A DNA stretch of 64,000 nucleotides from DATAJX01 sp036261915 (GTDB lineage Bacteria > Pseudomonadota > Alphaproteobacteria > UBA2136 > UBA6156), in assembly GCA_036261915.1 (NCBI GenBank), contig DATAJX010000002.1, positions 1 to 64,000 on the forward strand. The letters run 5' to 3'. Of the stretch, positions 40,680-49,053 are shown in pieces (the stretch's first letter is position 1; each line of letters starts with the position of its first letter). Below the pieces are notes generated by a model. It saw nothing but the letters and a program-made list of their open reading frames with translations. It was not told the origin of the DNA and searched no databases. Made by a program: the position numbers and the translations under genes.

Positions 40680-41189
40680 ATGAAACTGAACCAGATCGCC
40701 GATAACAAAGGCGCCCACCAACCCGCCACCCGCAAGGGCCGCGGTATCGGCTCCACCAAGGGTAAAACCTCGGGCCGTGGTGTCAAAGGGCAGGGTGCCC
40801 GCAAGTCCGGCAACGTGCGCGCCGGTTTCGAAGGCGGTCAAAACCCGCTGTACCGCCGCCTGCCGATGCGCGGTTTCAACAACAGCAACTTCCGTATCGA
40901 GTACACTGTTGTTAACCTCGGCACGCTCGAGCAAATGGCCCTCGACGGCCGTATCGACGCGTCCAAGCCCATCACCATCGACACCATCATCGGTGCCGGC
41001 CTCACCAAAAAGCCCCTGTCGGGCCTCAAAATCCTGGGTAACGGCGATGTGACCACCAAGTTCACCATCACCGCCGCCCACGCCAGCGCCAGCGCGGTCG
41101 AAAAGATCGCCAAGGCCGGCGGCAAGCTCACCCTGCTTCCCAAAAAGGAAAAGCAGGTCGGCAAACTGCTGCCTAAAGACAAGCGCTAA
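40680..41189 (+). CDS. rplO: 50S ribosomal protein L15
   Basis: 169 residues. The Gly/Arg-rich N-terminus (GRGIGSTKGKTSGRGVKGQG) and FEGGQNPLYRRLPMRGFNN are typical; L15 assembles late and touches many rRNA helices. It follows rpsE by 27 nt with no room for rpmD (L30). Confidence 0.97.
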   Translation: MKLNQIADNKGAHQPATRKGRGIGSTKGKTSGRGVKGQGARKSGNVRAGFEGGQNPLYRRLPMRGFNNSNFRIEYTVVNLGTLEQMALDGRIDASKPITIDTIIGAGLTKKPLSGLKILGNGDVTTKFTITAAHASASAVEKIAKAGGKLTLLPKKEKQVGKLLPKDKR

Positions 41190-41215
41190 ATAACGGCGAT
41201 TTTGTCCGACTTCGA

Positions 41216-41248
41216 AAGCGCCCCGGCTTGTAGCCGGGGCGCTTTTGC
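41216..41248 (+). terminator. Terminator between rplO and secY
   Basis: AAGCGCCCCGGC TTGTA GCCGGGGCGCTT followed by TTGCTTT, 27 nt after the rplO stop; splits the spc operon before secY. Confidence 0.8.
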
Positions 41249-41283
41249 TTTACAACCACCCCAACAATTAAAGGGAATTTTCC

Positions 41284-42663
41284 ATGGCCAATGTATCGCT
41301 CGGTAGCCAGTCCGATGTCGCCGACCTGCTGGTAAAAGCCAAAGGCTTGCAACAGCGCATCCTGTTCGTCCTGTTCGCGTTCGTCATTTACCGCCTCGGC
41401 ACGCACATTCCCCTGCCGGGGGTCGATGCCGCCGCGCTGTCGGCCTACCAGGCCCACCTGCAATCGGGCATCTTCGGCCTGTTCAACATGTTCTCGGGCG
41501 GCGCGTTCGCCCGCATGGCCGTGTTCGCGCTCAACATCATGCCGTACATCACCGCCAGCATCATCCTGCAGCTGGCCTCCAGCACCTACCCCGCGCTGGC
41601 CGAACTGAAAAAGGAAGGCGAACTCGGCCGCCGCAAGATCAACCAGTACACCCGCTACCTCACCGTGGTGCTGGCGTTCGCGCAGGGCTTCGGCCTCGCC
41701 AGCGGCATCGAGCACCAAACTGTGCAGGTGGGCGGCCAGCTCATGCCGCTGGTGCCCGACGCGGGCATGATGTTCCGCCTGCAAACGGCGCTCACCATCA
41801 CCACCGGCACCATGTTCCTCATGTGGCTGGGCGAACAGATCAACACCCGCGGCATCGGCAACGGCGTGTCGCTGCTCATCTTCGCCGGTATCGTGGCGCA
41901 ACTTCCGCACTCGGTGGTCAGCATCATCGAAATGGCCCGTACCGGGGCGCTTTCCGGCCTGATGGTCCTGGCCATCCTGCTCGGCAGCGTCGCGGCCATC
42001 ATGTTCATCGTGTTCATGGAATCCGCCACCCGCCGCATCCTGCTGCAATACCCCAAGCGCCCGGGCATGGGCGGCGAAATGAGCGCCGAATCCAACCACC
42101 TGCCGCTCAAGGTCAACCTCGCGGGCGTCATCCCGCCCATCTTCGGCAGCGCGCTGCTCATGGTTCCCATCACGCTGGCCAGCTACGCACCCGCCAGCCC
42201 GTGGGCGCAGTGGGTGGGGCAATACCTCAGCCCCGGCCATGCCGGTTACCTCATCCTGTTCGTGGCGCTCATCATCTTCTTCTCGTTCTTCTATGTGGCC
42301 ACGGTCGCCTTCAACCCCGAAGAAACCGCCGACAACCTCAAAAAATCCGGCGCCTTCATCCCCGGCATCCGCCCCGGCCCCAGCACGGCGGGCTACCTCG
42401 ATAACGTCGCCACGCGCCTCACGGTCATCGGCGCGGCGTACCTGGCGTTCATCTGCGCGGTGCCCGACCTGTTGCACCGCAACACCATGATCCCGTTCTA
42501 TTTCGGCGGCACGTCGTTGCTGATCATCGTGTCTGTTACCATCGATACCGTCGCGCGCATCCAGTCGGCACTCATTGCCCAAAAGTACGAAAGCCTGCTC
42601 AAGCGCACCGCGCAAGCCGGCAAAACGGGCAGCCTGTTCAGCCGCAGCGGGGGCCGCCGTTAA
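41284..42663 (+). CDS. secY: Preprotein translocase subunit SecY
   Basis: 459 residues with ten membrane helices. GTHIPLPGVD in the first periplasmic loop, the GGAFARMAVFALNIMPYITA plug region, RRKINQYTRYLT and the cytoplasmic KRPGMGGEMSAESNHLPLKV loop (the C4/C5 ribosome and SecA contact area) are present. Forms the SecYEG channel with SecE and SecG, which are not in this window; SecA is at 55556. Confidence 0.98.
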   Translation: MANVSLGSQSDVADLLVKAKGLQQRILFVLFAFVIYRLGTHIPLPGVDAAALSAYQAHLQSGIFGLFNMFSGGAFARMAVFALNIMPYITASIILQLASSTYPALAELKKEGELGRRKINQYTRYLTVVLAFAQGFGLASGIEHQTVQVGGQLMPLVPDAGMMFRLQTALTITTGTMFLMWLGEQINTRGIGNGVSLLIFAGIVAQLPHSVVSIIEMARTGALSGLMVLAILLGSVAAIMFIVFMESATRRILLQYPKRPGMGGEMSAESNHLPLKVNLAGVIPPIFGSALLMVPITLASYAPASPWAQWVGQYLSPGHAGYLILFVALIIFFSFFYVATVAFNPEETADNLKKSGAFIPGIRPGPSTAGYLDNVATRLTVIGAAYLAFICAVPDLLHRNTMIPFYFGGTSLLIIVSVTIDTVARIQSALIAQKYESLLKRTAQAGKTGSLFSRSGGRR

Positions 42664-42685
42664 TTAAAACGAAAGTCGTTTACGC

Positions 42686-43339
42686 ATGTTCATAGTGCTG
42701 TTCGGCCCTCCGGGCTGCGGAAAGGGGACCCAGGCCGCCACCCTCTCACGGCACTTCAACCTGCCAAGCCTGTCCACCGGCGACATGCTGCGCACCGTCG
42801 CCACCGAAGGCACGCCGCGCGGCAACGCCATCAAATACCTCATCGACGAGGGCTACCTGGTGCCCGACGAACTGGTCAACCACATGGTCTTCAACCACAT
42901 CGAGTCCGCGCCCGCGTGCAAAAACGGCGCCATCTTCGACGGCTACCCCCGCACCGCCGAGCAGGCCAAGGCGCTCGACGCCTTCCTCACCACCATCGGC
43001 AAAAAGGTCGATTACATCATCGACTTCGACGTGAACATGGATGAACTGGTCGAACGCCGCGCGGGTCGCCTCTATGCGCCCACCAGCAAGCGGGTCTACC
43101 ACGAAACCTTCAACCCGCCCCAGGTGCCGGGCATCGACGACGAAACCGGCGAACCGCTCATCCACCGCAAGGACGACCAGCCCGACGTCGTGCGCCACCG
43201 GCTCGAACAATACGAAGCGCTTTGCAAGCCGGTGCTCGATTATTACCGCCAAACCCGCAAGGTGAACGAGGTCAACGGCATGGCCGCCATCGGCAGCGTC
43301 ACCCAGCAATTGCTTGACATCATCAAGCCCACGGCCTAA
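42686..43339 (+). CDS. adk: Adenylate kinase
   Basis: 217 residues. P-loop GPPGCGKGTQA, NMP-binding STGDMLR, GYPRTAEQAKALD, and a LID domain (GRLYAPTSKRVYHETFNPP) without zinc cysteines. It interconverts AMP, ADP and ATP. The secY-adk order is widespread in bacteria. 22 nt after secY. Confidence 0.97.
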   Translation: MFIVLFGPPGCGKGTQAATLSRHFNLPSLSTGDMLRTVATEGTPRGNAIKYLIDEGYLVPDELVNHMVFNHIESAPACKNGAIFDGYPRTAEQAKALDAFLTTIGKKVDYIIDFDVNMDELVERRAGRLYAPTSKRVYHETFNPPQVPGIDDETGEPLIHRKDDQPDVVRHRLEQYEALCKPVLDYYRQTRKVNEVNGMAAIGSVTQQLLDIIKPTA

Positions 43340-43350
43340 TTCCACACCAC

Positions 43351-43626
43351 ATGGCTAAAACAGACGTAATCGAATTCGACGGCGTGGTCACCTCCGCGCT
43401 CCCCAACACCTTGTTCAAGGTCAAGCTCGATAATGGGCCCGAGGTACTCGCCCACATCGCCGGCAAAATGCGCCAGAACAACATCCGCATCCTCGAAGGC
43501 GACCGCGTCAAGGTTGAAATGACGCCGTACGACCTCACCAAGGGCCGCATCACTTTCCGCGAACGCCTGGGCGCCCCGCCGGTGCCGGGCATGACCCCGG
43601 GCGCCCCGCCGCGCCGCCGCCGCTAA
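43351..43626 (+). CDS. infA: Translation initiation factor IF-1
   Basis: 91 residues: the S1-type OB fold (DVIEFDGVVTSALPNTLFKV, HIAGKMRQNNIRILEGDRVKV, PYDLTKGRITFRER) plus an extra Pro/Arg-rich C-terminus ending in a run of Arg. IF-1 blocks the A site in initiation. Its place after adk recalls the secY-adk-map-infA-rpmJ-rpsM order of many bacteria, here without map. Confidence 0.96.
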   Translation: MAKTDVIEFDGVVTSALPNTLFKVKLDNGPEVLAHIAGKMRQNNIRILEGDRVKVEMTPYDLTKGRITFRERLGAPPVPGMTPGAPPRRRR

Positions 43627-43631
43627 GCGCC

Positions 43632-44771
43632 ATGCGCAAGGCTGCCGTCCTTTCCGGTGCACTCTGCCTGCTGGCCACACCCGCCTTTGCGGTCAACCTC
43701 GAATTCTACGGGCAGGTCAACAAAGGCATCTATGGCTTCAACGACGGCGCCAACACCAACACCGTGGTGGTCGATAACGACCTCTCGTCCTCGCGCTTCG
43801 GCCTGAAGGGCGAGCAACTGCTCGACAGCGGCCTCACCGCCAGCTTCCTGCTCGAAAGCCAGTTCAGCAGCAACAATTCCAACTCGGCCACCTCGGGCTT
43901 CCGCCAGAACAACACCGCGGGCCAAAGCACCACGCCGCTGTCCAGCCCGGCCAATTCGTTCGCCGAGCGGCAGGCGCGGGTCGGGCTGGCGGGCGGCTGG
44001 GGCGCGGTGTTTCTCGGCCAGCAAAGCACGGCGATAGACGGCGTGCGCGACCAAGACCTCGCCGGCGCCCGCGACGTGATGACACCCGACTACGGCAAAA
44101 TAGGCAACGGCGCGCTGTTCCGCACCAGCGGCGGGGCTTTCACGGCCTATTCGGTCGGCACCGAAGACATGCCCGTCAGCAGCAACCGCGCCCCGGCGCT
44201 GCGCTACGATACCCCCATTTTCAGCGGCTTCCAGGGCCGGGTCGCGGCCATGCAGGGCGGCGATGCCGATGCCTCGATGGTCTACGCGGGCAGTCTGCTG
44301 GGGCTTAAATCCAAGGCAGGCCTCGGTTTTGCCGTGAACAACGACGAAGCCGGCACTTTCCCGCTGGCCGCCGCCAACAATAACCGTATCACCACCCGCA
44401 CCGACGCCAGCTTCAGCCTGGCCCACAGCAGCGGGGTGGCCGCCACCGTGGCCTACAACCGCCTCGGCCTCACCAACCGGCTGCCCGGTTCGCACACCCC
44501 CAGCAGCCTGTACGGCAAGCTGGGTTATGCGTGGAGCAGTTACGAGGTCGCCGCCGACTACGGCGTCAACAACCACTACGGCCAAGTCGGCAGCGCCGCC
44601 GCGGTGCCTGCCACCGACAAGCTTTCCGCCTGGGGCCTCGCCGCCCAGTACAACATGGGGCAGGGGGTCAGCGTGGCGGCCCTGTACCGCAACTTCAGCC
44701 TCAACCGCAGCGATGCGCCGGGCCTGTCCGACATCGACATCTTCGGGGCCAATCTTAAAGTAAAGTTCTAG
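43632..44771 (+). CDS. Outer-membrane porin
   Basis: 379 residues. Signal peptide (GALCLLATPAFA), then VNLEFYGQVNKGIYGFND and SSRFGLKGEQLLDSGLTASF, the Gram-negative porin pattern, with regular amphipathic strands and a C-terminal Phe (NLKVKF) for BAM recognition. Probably a trimeric general diffusion porin. Unusually, it starts 5 nt after infA and ends 5 nt before rdgB, inside a ribosomal-protein region, so it is likely co-transcribed with translation genes. Confidence 0.88.
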   Translation: MRKAAVLSGALCLLATPAFAVNLEFYGQVNKGIYGFNDGANTNTVVVDNDLSSSRFGLKGEQLLDSGLTASFLLESQFSSNNSNSATSGFRQNNTAGQSTTPLSSPANSFAERQARVGLAGGWGAVFLGQQSTAIDGVRDQDLAGARDVMTPDYGKIGNGALFRTSGGAFTAYSVGTEDMPVSSNRAPALRYDTPIFSGFQGRVAAMQGGDADASMVYAGSLLGLKSKAGLGFAVNNDEAGTFPLAAANNNRITTRTDASFSLAHSSGVAATVAYNRLGLTNRLPGSHTPSSLYGKLGYAWSSYEVAADYGVNNHYGQVGSAAAVPATDKLSAWGLAAQYNMGQGVSVAALYRNFSLNRSDAPGLSDIDIFGANLKVKF

Positions 44772-44776
44772 CAGCC

Positions 44777-45394
44777 ATGCTGCTGTTCGCCACCTCCAAC
44801 CCGGGCAAATTCAAACGGTTCTGCGACGAACTCGCCCCCTACGGCCTTGCCGCCAGCCAAAACCCGCTCAACCTGATGGAACCGCAGGAAACCGAGATCC
44901 CCGACGTGGCCGCCCACAAGGCCCGCCAGGCCTTCGTCCTTACCGGCAAACCGGTGGTGGTCGAAGACAGCGGCCTGTGCATCCCGGCGCTCAACAACTT
45001 CCCCGAAGCGCTCACCAAACCGGTGCTGCAACGGCTGGGGCTGCCCGGCTTCCTTAAAATCCTCGAGGGGCTGGAAGACCGCCGCTGCTTCTTCATCAGC
45101 TGCGTGGGCTATGCCATGGCCGACGGCACGGTCGGCACCATCGCCTCCACGCACGAAACCGGCGAACTGCTGGCCGCCCCGGTGGGCGCCCAGCGCGATT
45201 TCGCCTGGTCGGCGCTGTCCTACGTCTTCAAACCCACCAATTTCCCCACCAGCATGGCCGATTTCACCCCGGCCCAAACCGAGGCCCTGTTCGCCGAATG
45301 GCGGCCCCACAACGTGTTCAACCGCTTCGCCCGGTTCGCCAGCCAAAACCGCGAGGCCTTCGGCCTGCCGGGGGCCAATAGTGCAGCGGCCTAG
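44777..45394 (+). CDS. rdgB: Non-canonical purine NTP pyrophosphatase (RdgB/HAM1-like)
   Basis: 205 residues. LLFATSNPGKFKRF substrate loop, VVVEDSGLCIPALNNFP with the catalytic Asp, and the C-terminal region are recognisable. It hydrolyses dITP, XTP and related nucleotides. The family motif SFSNPALR-type end is diverged (HNVFNRFARFASQNREAF), so substrate choice may differ. Follows the porin by 5 nt. Confidence 0.85.
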   Translation: MLLFATSNPGKFKRFCDELAPYGLAASQNPLNLMEPQETEIPDVAAHKARQAFVLTGKPVVVEDSGLCIPALNNFPEALTKPVLQRLGLPGFLKILEGLEDRRCFFISCVGYAMADGTVGTIASTHETGELLAAPVGAQRDFAWSALSYVFKPTNFPTSMADFTPAQTEALFAEWRPHNVFNRFARFASQNREAFGLPGANSAAA

Positions 45395-45426
45395 TCCCTC
45401 AATCCTTTCAAATGCTTCTTTAAGTG

Positions 45427-45545
45427 GCCTTATGCTGTACCTTCGGCAGCCCCCCCTTGGCCTCCGGCTCGGGGGTGGCCGCCCTGCGGGCGGCTTCCAC
45501 CCTTATTAAATCCGCCTTCGGCGGATGGCGCTCGCGCGTCCAAAG
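45427..45545 (+). repeat. Dispersed repeat, copy B
   Basis: 119 nt from GCCTTATGCT to CGCGCGTCCAAAG with internal hairpins GCCGCCC/GGGCGGC and ATCCGCC-TTCG-GGCGGAT; same orientation and layout as copy C. Confidence 0.85.
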
Positions 45546-45547
45546 CC

Positions 45548-45593
45548 GCGGGCCCTGTCAAGCCGCCCCAAAAGGCGGCTTGACAGGGCCCGC
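45548..45593. repeat. Perfect 20-bp hairpin after repeat copy B
   Basis: 45548-45567 is perfectly complementary to 45574-45593 with a 6-nt loop CCAAAA. No T tract follows (CAATTTATTG), so it is stronger than, but unlike, a standard terminator. It sits 90 nt before the next start codon. Confidence 0.85.
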
Positions 45594-45611
45594 AATTTAT
45601 TGTTTACCCCC

Positions 45612-45640
45612 TTGTCAAACAGTCACAAGCCCGCTAAAAG
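45612..45640 (+). promoter_or_regulatory. Possible promoter of the alpha operon
   Basis: TTGTCA near 45613, about 17 nt, then TAAAAG; followed by GTTAACGTTAAC near 45651. Weak, but the preceding hairpin makes a new promoter here likely. Confidence 0.35.
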
Positions 45641-45680
45641 GCCGCGATTGTTAACGTTAACCCAATGAGTTAGAGGCCCC

Positions 45681-45848
45681 ATGCGCTATATTTCTTCCAT
45701 CAACGCCGAAAAAAAGCGTGACCGGAAACTGCAAACGGTCTCGCGCCGCCGTAACAAGGCTGGCCAATTCCTGGGCCGTGTTCGCATCGTCATGCGCGAC
45801 AAACGTACCAACGGCAAAGCCGGCCGGTACAGCGTCACGCAAGGCTAG
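45681..45848 (+). CDS. Small basic protein, candidate divergent ribosomal protein L36
   Basis: 55 residues, very basic, no Cys. It sits directly before rpsM, where rpmJ lies in many bacteria. The segment KKRDRKLQTVSRR, then GRVRIVMRDK and a terminal QG line up with the Cys-free L36 of proteobacteria (arginine stretch, GRVYIINK-type strand, terminal RQG), but with inserts that make it about 14 residues longer. If not L36 it is an unknown basic protein of the same operon. Too short for most gene callers; the frame is clean and ends 39 nt before rpsM. Confidence 0.6.
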   Translation: MRYISSINAEKKRDRKLQTVSRRRNKAGQFLGRVRIVMRDKRTNGKAGRYSVTQG

Positions 45849-45887
45849 TTGTAAAATTATTAATAAATACGAAGGGGTGTAGCTCGC

Positions 45888-46286
45888 ATGGCTCGTATCG
45901 CGGGTGTTAATATTCCTACCGACAAAAAAGTATGGGTGGCTCTCACCTATATTTACGGGGTGGGTCCTAAAATCAGCCAGATCATTCTGGAAAAAGCCAA
46001 GGTAGACGCCGACAAGCGCGTCCACACGCTGTCCGACGACGAAGTCGCCCGCATCCGTAACGTCATCGAAGCCGACATCACTGTCGAAGGTGACCTGCGC
46101 CGCGCCATTTCGCTCAACATCAAGCGCCTCATGGACCTCAACAGCTACCGTGGCCTGCGCCACCGCCGCAGCCTGCCTGTCCGTGGCCAGCGCACCCACA
46201 GCAACGCCCGTACCCGCAAGGGTCCGCGCGGCAGCCGCAAGCCGGGTACCACCGGCGGTGCCAAACCCGCAGCCGCAGCCAAGTAA
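45888..46286 (+). CDS. rpsM: 30S ribosomal protein S13
   Basis: 132 residues. MARIAGVNIPTDKKVWVALT, YIYGVGPKISQIIL and RSLPVRGQRTHSNARTRKGP are conserved; the C-terminal tail that reaches the P site is slightly longer and Ala-rich. S13 forms the head with S19. Confidence 0.98.
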   Translation: MARIAGVNIPTDKKVWVALTYIYGVGPKISQIILEKAKVDADKRVHTLSDDEVARIRNVIEADITVEGDLRRAISLNIKRLMDLNSYRGLRHRRSLPVRGQRTHSNARTRKGPRGSRKPGTTGGAKPAAAAK

Positions 46287-46304
46287 TTTAGGGGATAACA
46301 GAGC

Positions 46305-46739
46305 ATGAACAAACCTGTCGAACAGGCCGCCGCCGCCACCAAGGCCCCGGCAACCCCCGCAGCCGCCGCCCGCAAGCGCGCCGGCAAAAAAAACGTCCTG
46401 AGCGCCATCGCGCACATCAACAGCACGTTTAACAACACCATCATCACCATCGCCGACGCGCAGGGCAACAGCCTGTCGTGGAGCAGCGCTGGCCAGCAAG
46501 GCTTCAAGGGTTCCCGCAAGGGCACCCCGTTCGCCGCGCAGCTGGCTGCCGAAGCCGCCGGCCGCACCGCCCGCGAACACGGCGTCCGCACGCTCGACGT
46601 CATGCTCAAGGGCCCGGGTTCGGGCCGCGAAAGCGCGCTGCGTGCCCTGCAAAGCCTGGGCTTCGACATCGTGGCCATCCGCGACGTCACATCGGTGCCG
46701 CACAACGGCTGCCGCCCGCGCAAGCGCCGTCGTGTCTAA
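46305..46739 (+). CDS. rpsK: 30S ribosomal protein S11
   Basis: 144 residues with an extra Ala/Lys-rich N-terminus (KAPATPAAAARKRAGKK). Core: AHINSTFNNTIITIADAQGN, FKGSRKGTPFAAQLAAE, RDVTSVPHNGCRPRKRRRV. S11 lies in the 30S platform. Confidence 0.98.
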   Translation: MNKPVEQAAAATKAPATPAAAARKRAGKKNVLSAIAHINSTFNNTIITIADAQGNSLSWSSAGQQGFKGSRKGTPFAAQLAAEAAGRTAREHGVRTLDVMLKGPGSGRESALRALQSLGFDIVAIRDVTSVPHNGCRPRKRRRV

Positions 46740-46833
46740 CGCTTCATAAGCACACCGCCCGCGCGAGCGGTTAATCGCGCACCGCTTTTTGTTTAAACGT
46801 TTGGGGTAGGGAATAGAGAAGGAGTAAGTGCAC

Positions 46834-47856
46834 ATGCAAATTCAATCCAATTGGAAAGAACTCATTAAACCCAGCAAGGTGGCCCTCAATGCCGGCAGCG
46901 ACGCCCGCAAAACCGCCAGCTTCACCATCGAGCCGCTCGAACGCGGTTTCGGCCACACCCTCGGCAACAGCCTGCGCCGCATCCTGCTGTCCAGCCTGCA
47001 AGGCGCCGCGGTCACCGGCATTAAAATCGATGGCGTCCTGCACGAATTCTCGGCTCTGCCGGGCGTAATGGAAGACGTCACCGAGATCATCCTCAACCTC
47101 AAGGCCCTGGCCGTGCGCAGCCACGCCACCGAGCCCAAAACCATCACCATCAGCAAAAAGGGCGCAGGCCCCGTCACCGCGGCCGACATCCAGCTGGGCC
47201 ACGACATCGAGATCGTCGACCCCAACCACGTCATCGCCACCCTCGGCAGTACCGGCGAGCTGAAAATGGAAATGACCGTCGGCACCGGCAAGGGCTACAG
47301 CAGCGCCGCCGACCGTAAAATGGGCGAAGAAACCCGCCAGCCCGGCAGCATCCTCACCGACGCCATCTACAGCCCGGTCCGCCGCGTCAGCTTCAAGGTG
47401 TCCGACGCCCGCGTCGGCCAGGTCACCGACTACGACAAGCTCACCATGGATATCGAAACCAACGGCGTGGTCGCGCCCGAAGACGCGCTGGCCTTCGCCG
47501 CCCGTATCCTGCAAGACCAGCTCAGCGTGTTCATCAACTTCGAAGACATCGCCGAAGAACAGGCCGGCAAGGGCGAGGTCATCGACATCAACCCGCACCT
47601 GCTGATGAAGGTCGACGAACTCGAACTGTCCGTCCGCAGCGCCAACTGCCTGAAGAACGAAAACATCGTCTACATCGGCGACCTCGTCCAGCGCGGCGAA
47701 AGCGAAATGCTGAAAACCCCCAATTTCGGCCGTAAATCGCTCAACGAGATCAAGGACGTCTTGGGCCAGATGGGCCTGGGCCTGGGTATGAAGCTGGAAA
47801 ACTGGCCGCCCGAAAACATTGAAGATCTCGCCATGCGGATCAACAAACAGATGTAA
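46834..47856 (+). CDS. rpoA: RNA polymerase alpha subunit
   Basis: 340 residues from ATG 46834, 9 nt after GGAG; the GTG at 46828 is too close to it. The N-terminal dimerisation domain (FTIEPLERGFGHTLGNSLRR) and C-terminal DNA-binding domain (LELSVRSANCLKNENIVYIG, NFGRKSLNEIKDVL) are complete, so UP-element and activator contacts should be possible. rplQ, its usual partner, is about 2.5 kb away. Confidence 0.98.
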   Translation: MQIQSNWKELIKPSKVALNAGSDARKTASFTIEPLERGFGHTLGNSLRRILLSSLQGAAVTGIKIDGVLHEFSALPGVMEDVTEIILNLKALAVRSHATEPKTITISKKGAGPVTAADIQLGHDIEIVDPNHVIATLGSTGELKMEMTVGTGKGYSSAADRKMGEETRQPGSILTDAIYSPVRRVSFKVSDARVGQVTDYDKLTMDIETNGVVAPEDALAFAARILQDQLSVFINFEDIAEEQAGKGEVIDINPHLLMKVDELELSVRSANCLKNENIVYIGDLVQRGESEMLKTPNFGRKSLNEIKDVLGQMGLGLGMKLENWPPENIEDLAMRINKQM

Positions 47857-47867
47857 TCGCTTAAAAG

Positions 47868-47893
47868 CCCCGGAAACGGGGCTTTTTTAATGG
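47868..47893 (+). terminator. Terminator after rpoA
   Basis: AAAAGCCCCG GAAA CGGGGCTTTTTT, 11 nt after the rpoA stop, ending the alpha operon without rplQ. Confidence 0.88.
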
Positions 47894-47984
47894 ACGAAAG
47901 CCCTTGAAATCCGGTAAATCCGCCCCACCTCAACCCTCTGACTATCCATCTGTATCGTTTTTCACAGCCAAAAGGAGGCCTTCC

Positions 47985-48944
47985 ATGGCCAGTTTTGTCG
48001 AAGAGCACAACAAACTGTACGACCCCTACCACCAGATCCGGAAGTGCAAGAACATCATCCTCGATGCCGACCGGCTTTACCGGCAGGTCAAGCTCGATCC
48101 GTTCAAGCACCTGCTCGACCATCTCCCCGAGCTGGAAAAGGCCACCAAAATGGCCGAATTCCACCTCGGCAAGGCTCAAAACGCCTTCGATATGCTCGAG
48201 CCGGAGCAACAGCAGGCCATCACTTACAACTTCTCTAACGAAGTTGCGCTGGTCGAGCCGCTGGTCCAGCAGCTGCGCACCCTGCTCAACGGGGCCAGCC
48301 TCATGGCATTCGCGCTCGAAAGCGTGGGCACCCTCACGCTCGACAAGGAACTGGTCGACCAGATGCGCAGCAGCATCGGCCGCGCCAGTCTGCAGGTCAT
48401 CCGCACACCCGAGGCACAGGCGCCCCGGCTGCCGGCGCCTGCCATGCTCGACCTGAAGGCCAACCCGCCCGAAAGCTTCGAACAGGAACCCCTGGTGATC
48501 GCCGAATCCGCCCCCGAAGACGATGCCGACACCTTCTACGTCGACAGGCTCGAAAACCCCTGGGTTTCGGAACCTGCCGGTATCGTCCCGGTCGCCGAAC
48601 CGGTGGCCGAATCACCAGCCATTGCCCAGGTGCTGGGTCACATGGAAGCCCTGTTCGAGCCTTTGCCCGAGCGGCAGCAGGTCATCGATATCGACGTTCC
48701 GGCCTCCAGTCCGGTCGCCGATATCACCCACGTCGGCGTCGCCTATATCAACGACGACCCGCCGCGCGAAGGCCGCTTCGGCCAAGGGCCCCAGCGTCAC
48801 CGTTCGCGGTACGATGTGACCCCGCAAGACATGATGCCCGGCCGGCCCAACGCGGTGGTACGCCTTGCCCCCCGGGCCGAAAGGCAGGGCAGGCAGGAAA
48901 TCTCCCGTCCCAAAAAGCGCTGGTCACTCTTCCGGCGCGCCTGA
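47985..48944 (+). CDS. Unknown 319-residue protein between rpoA and rplQ
   Basis: Starts at ATG 47985 behind AAAGGAGG, the best ribosome-binding site in this part. The N-terminal half is helical (YHQIRKCKNIILDADRLYRQ, LPELEKATKMAEFHLGKAQN); the C-terminal half is long, Pro/Ala/Glu-rich and probably disordered, ending in a basic patch (RPKKRWSLFRRA). No signal peptide or membrane helix. I do not recognise the family. A terminator follows. Confidence 0.65.
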   Translation: MASFVEEHNKLYDPYHQIRKCKNIILDADRLYRQVKLDPFKHLLDHLPELEKATKMAEFHLGKAQNAFDMLEPEQQQAITYNFSNEVALVEPLVQQLRTLLNGASLMAFALESVGTLTLDKELVDQMRSSIGRASLQVIRTPEAQAPRLPAPAMLDLKANPPESFEQEPLVIAESAPEDDADTFYVDRLENPWVSEPAGIVPVAEPVAESPAIAQVLGHMEALFEPLPERQQVIDIDVPASSPVADITHVGVAYINDDPPREGRFGQGPQRHRSRYDVTPQDMMPGRPNAVVRLAPRAERQGRQEISRPKKRWSLFRRA

Positions 48945-48945
48945 T

Positions 48946-48979
48946 AAAAAAAGCCCCCCTCTCACGAGGGGGGCTTTTG
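48946..48979 (+). terminator. Terminator of the 47985 gene
   Basis: AAAAGCCCCCCT CTC ACGAGGGGGGCTTTT-type stem with T run, directly after the stop. Confidence 0.85.
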
Positions 48980-49015
48980 CCATGCAGGCCGTGTTCAAAC
49001 AAAGGGGTGGGGCAA

Positions 49016-49053
49016 TCACGCCAAAGGCGTGTTTCCTAAGCGGGGGCCGTAGC
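49016..49053 (-). repeat. Dispersed repeat, inverted partial copy G
   Basis: On the minus strand GCTACGGCCCCCGCTTAGGA, then AACACGCCTTTGGCGTGA, parallel to copy E at 20212. Confidence 0.5.

Noticed and set aside
41173..42615. 480-codon minus-strand frame opposite secY
   Set aside because: Shadow frame with low-complexity composition; secY is clearly the gene.
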